Positions 39,716 to 46,487 of a stretch of 46,487 bases of DNA are shown piece after piece. Below the pieces are notes generated by a model. It was not told the DNA's origin. It was given only the letters and a program-made list of their open reading frames with translations, and made no database searches. Numbering within the stretch: position 1 is the first letter of the stretch; every line of letters starts with the position of its first letter. This DNA is from Pilasporangium apinafurcum (lineage: Eukaryota > Oomycota > Peronosporomycetes > Pythiales > Pythiaceae), in the NCBI GenBank assembly GCA_001600495.1, contig BCKE01000053.1, forward strand, positions 238,625 to 285,111, given 5' to 3'. Both the position numbers and the translations under genes were made by a program.

Positions 39716-40963
39716 ATGTTGCGATTCTTCCAACAAGCGCTGCTCACTACAGTACTCCTCGCTCTTTCCTATTCTCCAGTGGCAGCCGTGGGTGAAGAAC
39801 TCTGTTCCACTGTCCCCAAGTCGTACCCAAACGCTAAACTTGAGTATCCAGCCACGGCGTTTGCCATCCAGGAACTGGAGAAATACTCAATCACGAAATG
39901 GTACACTGACCGTGCTGTTGACGGTCCACGCGTTCCCTTGGTACAAAGTCTCGTTGATACATGCTCCGAGTCATCACGCATGACTCTCGTAGTGTATGGA
40001 CTGCCGAATAAAGACTGTGAAGCTGGTTATTCGAGCGATGGGGATGTGAAGACTGCGGATGATTATGTCAATTTCATTACGGACTTGACCACAATTGTCG
40101 GTGATCGCAAGATTTTGTATGTGCTTGAGCCAGATGCTGTGGGACTCTTAGCCAAGGCTGAATGTGCAAAAGAATCAGGATATCTTGAAAATGTCCAAAA
40201 GGCGATTGAGTTGCTAAGTGCGAACCCCAATGCCGAAATTTATTTGGACGTCGGCTACTGGACGCTTGCAGATCCATCAACTTGCAGTGGCATTGCCGAT
40301 GTGGTCAAACAATTGGCGGGAACTGGCAAAGTTAAGGGTATTACGCTTAACACGTCGAACTACCGGTCAACCGATGAGATTGCGAATCTCTGCACGAAAT
40401 TCCAGCAAGCGTACGGTTCTGATGCATTGCATTGCATTGTCGACACCTCACGCAACCTCAATGGATCACCTTCGTCCGAGTGGTGCAACAACAAAAATGG
40501 CGCGATTGGAATTCCACCGACATATAACACTGGGTATGCAAATTTGGACTACTTCATGTGGATTAAACCACCTGGCGAGAGCGATGGTAAGTGCGATGAC
40601 GGTAGCCACACGGCGGATGCATTAAAAGGACCTGCGGCGGGTGTGTTCTTCGAACAAGGCTTCAAACAGCTGTGGGATCAAGGATATTTTGTCAAACAAC
40701 AGGGAATGCCCGTAATTGGAGACTACATCAGTAGTTCAACTGGCTCCAATTCCACCACAGAGCAGGACGACGCTTACTCGCCTGGCACAGTGGAGACAGA
40801 GGGTACATTGCCTGCATCGACCTCAGCAACACCTGAGACGACAGCACCAGTAGTGACGAGTAGTGCAACCCCAGCAACATCACCTCCTACGGTCGCTCCA
40901 ACGTCAGCAACGCCAAGCGCAGGTTGCAAACGAAAATTGCGATCTAAGGATCGTCGTCACTGA
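39716..40963 (+). CDS. secreted glycoside hydrolase family 6 (cellulase-type)
   Basis: 415 residues. MLRFFQQALLTTVLLALSYS with PVAA forms a signal peptide. The GH6 domain (about 26-338) keeps Y94 and D100 in VVYGLPNKDCEAGYSS, D140 in VLEPDAVGLLA, D178 in YLDVGYW and D290 in KPPGESDGK. A Ser/Thr-rich tail follows, ending CKRKLRSKDRRH, with no membrane helix. The catalytic domain aligns with the neighbouring GH6 throughout, so they are a tandem duplication whose C-terminal ends diverged. It probably acts on cellulose of plants or of the organism's own wall. No carbohydrate-binding module is visible. Confidence 0.92.
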   Translation: MLRFFQQALLTTVLLALSYSPVAAVGEELCSTVPKSYPNAKLEYPATAFAIQELEKYSITKWYTDRAVDGPRVPLVQSLVDTCSESSRMTLVVYGLPNKDCEAGYSSDGDVKTADDYVNFITDLTTIVGDRKILYVLEPDAVGLLAKAECAKESGYLENVQKAIELLSANPNAEIYLDVGYWTLADPSTCSGIADVVKQLAGTGKVKGITLNTSNYRSTDEIANLCTKFQQAYGSDALHCIVDTSRNLNGSPSSEWCNNKNGAIGIPPTYNTGYANLDYFMWIKPPGESDGKCDDGSHTADALKGPAAGVFFEQGFKQLWDQGYFVKQQGMPVIGDYISSSTGSNSTTEQDDAYSPGTVETEGTLPASTSATPETTAPVVTSSATPATSPPTVAPTSATPSAGCKRKLRSKDRRH

Positions 40964-41815
40964 GACGGGTAGGCAGGCAGAATAGTTTTATGCCTAGGAG
41001 AAAAGAAAGATATAGTGGTTGTTTTATGTATGCATGAGCCAATATAGTCAAAGCTGATTACTCAGTGGATAATCATTAGAGGAACAAATCGCCAGACTGA
41101 TGCGTTATTACAAATGGCAACGAAAATGTCACCACTCTGACCCCGAAGGGCAATAATGTTCGAGAACCTCAGCCATCAAGTAAGGATCGAACTAGCCACT
41201 AGCCACCCTAAGGTGTAAAAGGATAACTCTTTTACTGGCTTACACTGTTGTGCAGTGAGGAAGCGCAATTGATTGGCGACGGACGTCGTCAATCAAAAGG
41301 AAAGGAAAGAGAGAAACCGAAAGAGACTTACTCTTTTGGAAGAAAATTAGGAACTGAATTATTGTTTTAACACGCAGTCTCTGAATCAATCAGACTAAAA
41401 TACGTAGGTGGTTGGCAATCTAAAAAATCCGGTTAAATTTGCCTACAAACGTGGATTGAGGAGCAAAACGCTATGTATTTCAGGATCTCATATTCGAGTT
41501 CAGATGTTCGTTATGAGTTGTAATTAACGAGTAGCTGTGATTTGAAGGCAGCACTCTCAAGAATTTCCTAACATATTTTTGCCAAAGGGCATCGCATTTT
41601 CGCTCACTTATTTGCATTTAACAGAGGTAAATGTGGTCTCGTCTGGTAGTATAGCAATATATCTTTGAAGAATCACTATCTTTCACGGCGTTTTAGGTCG
41701 TGCTGGGGAATACCGGGATGTCCGAAAGGTGTTGATGGTTGACTTCAATTCAAATTGCATGTCTTCTGACTCAGTAGGTGATTGTGCTCATCACCATTTC
41801 GCAGACTTATGAAAC
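40964..41815. other. intergenic upstream of the transposase element
   Basis: Contains the inverted copy of the TGACATTCTCG-type repeat at 41105-41132 and a short hairpin near 41271-41299 (GATTGGCGACG / CGTCGTCAATC). No gene seen. Confidence 0.4.
41105..41132 (-). repeat. dispersed repeat copy, TGACATTCTCG type
   Basis: The complement begins GTGACATTTTCGTTGCC and differs from 9126-9153 at about two positions. It is therefore a repeat shared across 32 kb. Confidence 0.6.
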
Positions 41816-41819
41816 AAAA

Positions 41820-44800
41820 GTGTAACCCTGGTTACACTCACGTACAGTCATTTGTCCATTACTGTGCTATGGTTACATTACTCCATTACAGTTTCTGAAA
41901 ACGTGAGAGGGACAGCGCAACGGTGAAGCCACCGTATCGTGTATATCGGGATCAATCCGCTAAGAACTTGGACTTTATAGTTCCTACGAAGAAAAAGAAA
42001 ACCTCTTGCTATCACTTGTGTAAACGCAGTCGCTTTCAGAATTCTATGAGCGTATGCAAAAAACTGATATACTGAATCTTGATTATTGTTTGTGTTACTG
42101 CTGTTATTGCATTCAGAACTTAAGCGATGGAATCCCCTCCTATATTAACATGTGCTTGCAGGGTTGCTCGCTGTCAAACCTGTTTAGCATGTAGTAGGTG
42201 TGGTTGCGGGCATGATGGATTTTCGCCGACTGAAAAAGCGAGCAGAAAACGTGGTCAGCGTGGTGTTAGCTTTGCCAATAACGCTTCCAAGAAGAAATAT
42301 AAGCGAGATGCAAACAAGTACAAACCGGGACTCTTGTACGAATCGCCGCTGATTCCAAAAGTTTCTCCACGCACACGCATGAAAAATGGACAGTACACCA
42401 TATTTTCGTCGTTCACGAGCTCGAATCCTGCTATTTCGACTCCTCAATGTGATAGTGTTGCAGACGTGCTGAGGATATTTGGTCTACATGATAAAGTCAA
42501 CTACATATACTCTCACATGCCTTCTACCGATAAACGATCTGACCCGTCAGCATGGCAAAACAATGACGAAGCTTCGACAAAAGTTGTTAAAAACATCATT
42601 GGAGAAATAATTCAACGCGTGTGCACCTTGTTCTGCGGTAATTCGATGGAGGCCGGTGCTGCATTGTGGGATTATTTAGTGCGTGCAAACTTCAATCAGT
42701 CAAGTAGATTGGATATCTCTGGAAACACTCTTTTGAAGAACATTGTGGAATGCTATGTGATGGCACAAAAATCGTCGATAGAGAAGCGCGTGCTTCGAGC
42801 ATGTATATCAAGTTATACACGTGAAGAGTTGAAGGAACTCAGTAATGAAGTGCCAGGATTTTCACTATCATGTGGCAGTTTTGCTGTAGCGCGTCAGGAT
42901 TTGAGCGCACTAAAAGAGGGCCGTCTTATCAAAAAAACTAACCGAAGCATCCAGCGGTTTGACACAAGAGCCGTTGAGTATGCTGTTGCCTATATTCTCT
43001 CACCTGATAATGTCTCTTTCTTGTCATGGGGAACAAAACGGCTTCAAGTGGATGGGAAGACAGAACTATTTCCTGCATTGATTCGACGCCGATCCAGAAC
43101 GCACATATACAAAACGTACATTGTGACGGTAACTACAAAAGTTCCTAGCGATGAGCCTCTTTCCCGCGCGACATTTTTTCGCATTATGTCGACAATTACA
43201 GCAGGCGATGCAAAGCTGCGAAAAGGGATAGACTATGTGGTTGGCCTTTTGGTGAACGACCCGTTCGAACTATTGAAACAAATGTTACTCAGTCTGAATA
43301 TCAATGACGAGCGCATGATTGCAGATATGGAAATCTACCGGGCGTATTTGAAGTATGGATTTGACTCGAAAGTGAAAAATACATCCAAAATGTCATGTCT
43401 ACTTCATCAGATCGATTATGGACTCGATTCCAACGTCCCAGTAAGCAGCGGTAAAGCAGGAGAATTTTGCAGTGATTGCAAAAGTACTTTCTACTTCTAT
43501 GATCGAGTCAAGGCACTTTTGGATTTGAATAACGCACCAATGTCCGCAATCAAGATTGTAGATGACTGCAGTGAGAAAGCAAAAATATTTTTTGGTCATC
43601 GCCTCCGTGTCATCAACCAGCAATTGGCGATTGCGAAGTTGATAGAAGACATGCGCATGCGGTGCATAGAAAACAGTTGCTTCAATGAAGCGTTAGTTAT
43701 ATTGGATTTCAAGATGAAACTGGAACCCATGTACTTCCGTGAAAAAACCGTTGATCATTATGGGAAACGGGGAATAAGCTGGCACGGTGCATTGATACAA
43801 TACTTTGATGATGGTAATGACACCAACCAGCCATCCGCATTGATCAGTCAGAAAATGTATTTTGATCACATTTCGAAAGAAGACAGCAAACAAGACCGTG
43901 AGTCGGCTATTTCTATGATTGAAGCTGTGCTGATCCGACTCCGAAAAGATCTACCCGGTATCAAGAAGATCGTTCTACAGTCTGATAATGCTTCTTGCTA
44001 CCAAAACATGCTCCTACCACTGGTTCTGCCGTATCTATCGTTTGTTCATGGGATTGAGATTAGTCGCTTCATTCATACAGAAACACAAGACGGCAAGAGT
44101 GTCTTGGATGCGCATTTTGCTAGAGCAATGCAAGTGCTTGTAACTTGGGTGAAAGAAGGTAATAATTGTATTACTCCAACACAAGCTGTAATTGGATTAA
44201 AATGTCATGGTGGTTTGCCCAACAGTGTTGTGGAGCTTGTGGAACACGATCGTCAGTCGCTTCAGCTACTAGTAAAACAAGTGGAAGGAATGGAAAAACA
44301 GCTTCGTCGAGTTGTAAGTCGGGCAAATGATATTGAAATATCGATTACAACACCAACACCAAGCACAGGAACCTCGGTTAATATGGGATATAGAGGATGT
44401 CCTGAGTTTACCCTGACAATTTACGAATACTCCGGCATTGGTGATGGGTTGAAGGTTACGTGCCATCCTTTCAACAATAAATGCACCCTCAATTCTTCTA
44501 TGGATTTGGGGGAGCTGGCCGGCGAGGATGACGAAGATATGATGCCCGACGATATTGACAGCGGCAATGTGGTAGAGCAGGTCATTGCAGATGTTGACAA
44601 CGACAATAGACTTGATACGAACGTTGATATGATACATCAAACTGGCGTGGACGTTGAGAGCGACGTAGAAGCGTCAGATGGTCAAGAATGTGATACAGAG
44701 ACTATTGAAGTAGATATGACGATAGGACCAGTCAGCGGCATAAAGATATCTACACAAGGACAGCTACGGCGACGAACCAGACGTTGGAAAAAGCAGCCAC

Positions 44801-46190
44801 AACTGGAAAAATCTTCCGATCCAGCGATTCAGTCAAAACATGNCATTGCATACGCTGTGAAAATTGCGCTAGAAATGCGAAACGCTGGCGCAATTTTCGT
44901 TCAAGACGCCTCTAGTATACATTTGAATGACTGTAATGCCATTCTAAAGCAATTTGCTGTTCCTCATTCCTTTCCGGCAGGATGGGCCAGACGTCCAAAG
45001 AAAGGAAAGATGTATGGTCAAAGATATGTTGCTGCTTTTCAAGACGATATCAAAGAGCTATTTGAACGCGGGGAGATAGACAAAGCGAACAAAATGGGCC
45101 CAGGACGCATACTGGAGGTGTTGCGCGATCGGCATCCAAACCGATTTGATATCCCTGCCGAAAATGAGATTCGACAGGAGCTATCCAAGCTGAAGAACCT
45201 TCAGGCATCAACATCATCCTCGCGAGAGGCGAACGGTATAGCTACAACGCGATCCAGTGTCTCGAGCGAAAAGAAGTCAGAGTATAACGCTTTTTTTTGT
45301 GATTTACTTATCGCAAATCCTCAAATTAAGCCTATGGTGGCGCTTACTCGATTCAGAGAAGCGTTCAAGGAATCTCATCTCACAGACAAGCAAATCAAGA
45401 ACAAGATAAACTATTTGAAATCTCAGAAGAAAAGTGGATAGTAGGATGTGCGAGTTTATGACTATCATTGGTTCCATGCGAAAGTGGTAAAATACTTGAG
45501 GTCTTCACTGATTGCACCAACAAACTATGGTGCGCTTTTCGGTAAGCCTGCAACTCTCCAAGGAATGGGAAGTTACCTCAGAGATACGGCAAAGATTTCC
45601 GCAAGTTTCGTCGCGAGACACTGGCATGGAATCTCGCATTCAGATCTTCAGCACAACTATTCTACTAACAACGACATACATGACACCGACTAATGCAAGC
45701 CTACGATAATTACTCAACTAACAGAAGAACTATGTGCAAGTTTCACAATTTTCGCGAAAGCTATCAAGCATAAAAGCAACTCACTACTGCTGTATACCCC
45801 CTATCGAAGTAACCATTTAGATTTACAGGACATTTAAGCTGCTGTTACAAGTTTTGCTATTAATTATGTGAAACAATGGGTCCTTCGACCGGCGGGCGAG
45901 TGTATTCCCGCGCGGNGCACTCATGTACAATACGAGAAATCTTATTCTCAGCATTGTTGCTCTATTAAACCAAAACACACTATCCGACAATTTAGACAGC
46001 TAATTCGCACTACCACTTCTACTCCTAACGCTGGATCCGTGGCTTCATGTAAAGATCTATATCAAGCAACACGACCTACATTAACGCTATCCAGCATTAG
46101 CACTAGTGATTAACCAGAACGACCAGAATGTGTAGTTCGCTGGATACACCCCTGGAAAGACTTCCCAACTGGTTACACGTGGGTTACACA
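41820..46190 (+). mobile_element. candidate DNA transposon around the DDE-like gene
   Basis: GTGTAACCC at 41820-41828 has its exact complement at 46182-46190. A second GGTTACAC occurs near each end (41830, 46172), and GGTTACA recurs near 41873. These would serve as short terminal and subterminal repeats of an element of about 4.4 kb. No target-site duplication could be recognised, so the exact ends are uncertain. Confidence 0.4.
42127..45441 (+). CDS. large DDE-type transposase-like protein
   Basis: 1104 residues, uninterrupted except for one ambiguous base (44843). The N-terminus is cysteine-rich (CACRVARCQTCLACSRCGCG), probably zinc-binding. The middle has the layout of an RNase-H-fold transposase. 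D527 lies in VILDFKMKLEPMYFREKT, followed by YGKRGISWHGALI. D620 lies in IVLQSDNASCYQNM. A third acidic residue is D655 or D661 in ETQDGKSVLDAHFARA. I recall similar FGKRGISWH and D..GK..D motifs in uncharacterised animal and oomycete transposase-like proteins, but cannot name the superfamily. An acidic region (GEDDEDMMPDDID) and two helical C-terminal DNA-binding-like segments (FQDDIKELFERGEIDKANKM; FREAFKESHLTDKQIKNKIN) complete it. It looks intact. Confidence 0.65.
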   Translation: MESPPILTCACRVARCQTCLACSRCGCGHDGFSPTEKASRKRGQRGVSFANNASKKKYKRDANKYKPGLLYESPLIPKVSPRTRMKNGQYTIFSSFTSSNPAISTPQCDSVADVLRIFGLHDKVNYIYSHMPSTDKRSDPSAWQNNDEASTKVVKNIIGEIIQRVCTLFCGNSMEAGAALWDYLVRANFNQSSRLDISGNTLLKNIVECYVMAQKSSIEKRVLRACISSYTREELKELSNEVPGFSLSCGSFAVARQDLSALKEGRLIKKTNRSIQRFDTRAVEYAVAYILSPDNVSFLSWGTKRLQVDGKTELFPALIRRRSRTHIYKTYIVTVTTKVPSDEPLSRATFFRIMSTITAGDAKLRKGIDYVVGLLVNDPFELLKQMLLSLNINDERMIADMEIYRAYLKYGFDSKVKNTSKMSCLLHQIDYGLDSNVPVSSGKAGEFCSDCKSTFYFYDRVKALLDLNNAPMSAIKIVDDCSEKAKIFFGHRLRVINQQLAIAKLIEDMRMRCIENSCFNEALVILDFKMKLEPMYFREKTVDHYGKRGISWHGALIQYFDDGNDTNQPSALISQKMYFDHISKEDSKQDRESAISMIEAVLIRLRKDLPGIKKIVLQSDNASCYQNMLLPLVLPYLSFVHGIEISRFIHTETQDGKSVLDAHFARAMQVLVTWVKEGNNCITPTQAVIGLKCHGGLPNSVVELVEHDRQSLQLLVKQVEGMEKQLRRVVSRANDIEISITTPTPSTGTSVNMGYRGCPEFTLTIYEYSGIGDGLKVTCHPFNNKCTLNSSMDLGELAGEDDEDMMPDDIDSGNVVEQVIADVDNDNRLDTNVDMIHQTGVDVESDVEASDGQECDTETIEVDMTIGPVSGIKISTQGQLRRRTRRWKKQPQLEKSSDPAIQSKHXIAYAVKIALEMRNAGAIFVQDASSIHLNDCNAILKQFAVPHSFPAGWARRPKKGKMYGQRYVAAFQDDIKELFERGEIDKANKMGPGRILEVLRDRHPNRFDIPAENEIRQELSKLKNLQASTSSSREANGIATTRSSVSSEKKSEYNAFFCDLLIANPQIKPMVALTRFREAFKESHLTDKQIKNKINYLKSQKKSG

Positions 46191-46487
46191 ACGTAGCGAT
46201 GGTTTTTTGCAAGTCCATCTCCATAGAGTACGTCTTTCATCCACTGTCACCCGTTCTGAGTGCAAATGGTATGCTCAACCAGCATTAGTGCTCAAATTCA
46301 GCCCGCCAATTCTCTTCATAGACGTTTAGTTTGGAAGTAAACAGAATATAATTCTTATCACAGTAACATGAAGATTTTGGAGGTGAGATTTTTTTTTAGA
46401 TTAGATTAGTTCCGGATTTTATGAATATTGGTTGACCTCCACAAATCGACTTTTTTTGGTCTGGTTGACTCTGAGATTACGAGTTAA
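45442..46487. other. 3' region of the transposase element and flank
   Basis: Short frames only. It contains the putative right terminal repeat at 46182-46190 and an ambiguous base at 45916. Nothing else recognised. Confidence 0.4.

Noticed and set aside
45868-46113. 81-residue plus frame near the end of the window
   Set aside because: Low-complexity composition with no motif; it overlaps the presumed transposon end.
1-46487. CRISPR arrays, rRNA or tRNA genes
   Set aside because: No regularly spaced repeats and no cloverleaf or rRNA-like sequence were seen by eye, although a covariance-model scan was not possible.

Overview
This window looks like nuclear DNA from an oomycete, probably a Phytophthora, Pythium or downy-mildew relative. 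Four things point there: secreted glycoside hydrolase family 6 cellulases, SWEET sugar transporters with one short phase-2 intron, AAAP amino-acid permeases encoded in a single exon, and core promoters that resemble the oomycete initiator (CATT..NCA.TTT, about 20-60 bp before the start codon). The species cannot be named from this sequence. The genes are compact and nearly intron-free, and lie in AT-richer intergenic DNA full of decayed mobile elements.

Layout. Five paralogous medium-chain dehydrogenase/quinone-oxidoreductase-like genes lie at 746, 23164, 25515, 28802 (minus) and 31820. Three AAAP amino-acid transporter genes lie at 3701 (+), 13463 (-) and 17777 (-). Two SWEET genes lie at 10250 and 22029, both spliced. 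A membrane-anchored GH6 enzyme (36570) is followed by a secreted GH6 enzyme (39716). A small secreted protein with a Gly/Tyr-rich tail behind two in-frame TGA codons lies at 8456-8902. A small cysteine-rich unknown protein lies at 35327. The last 5 kb hold a large, apparently intact DDE-type transposase-like gene (42127-45441).

Between the genes are relics of at least two lineages of Fanzor, the eukaryotic TnpB homologues. Lineage F1 is at 16915-17307, 17524-17690, 20175-21275 and 26959-28305. Lineage F2 is at 21530-21765, 24491-24990 and 32931-33790. All copies are frameshifted or internally deleted, but RuvC motifs, zinc-finger cysteines and conserved 3' flanks can still be read. A Tc1/mariner-type transposase fragment lies at 7083.

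Two architectural signals stand out. First, AAAP genes A and B are an inverted pair that shares about 989 bp without a mismatch in any stretch compared (promoter plus 5' half), bounded on both sides by clearly diverged homologous DNA; this is a gene-conversion signature. Second, between A and B lie three fold-back units (about 6083-6505, 11285-11632 and 12270-12668). Each has two inward-facing arms that carry a degraded copy of the same AAAP segment, (F)LFCCVYGIGTLGMP. These could be MITE-like elements carrying a captured gene fragment, or hairpin small-RNA sources that match the neighbouring transporters.

Functionally, the intact genes cover sugar transport (SWEET), amino-acid transport (AAAP), cellulose breakdown or wall remodelling (GH6) and redox metabolism (MDR). 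They look like local tandem expansions that were shaped or separated by element insertions.
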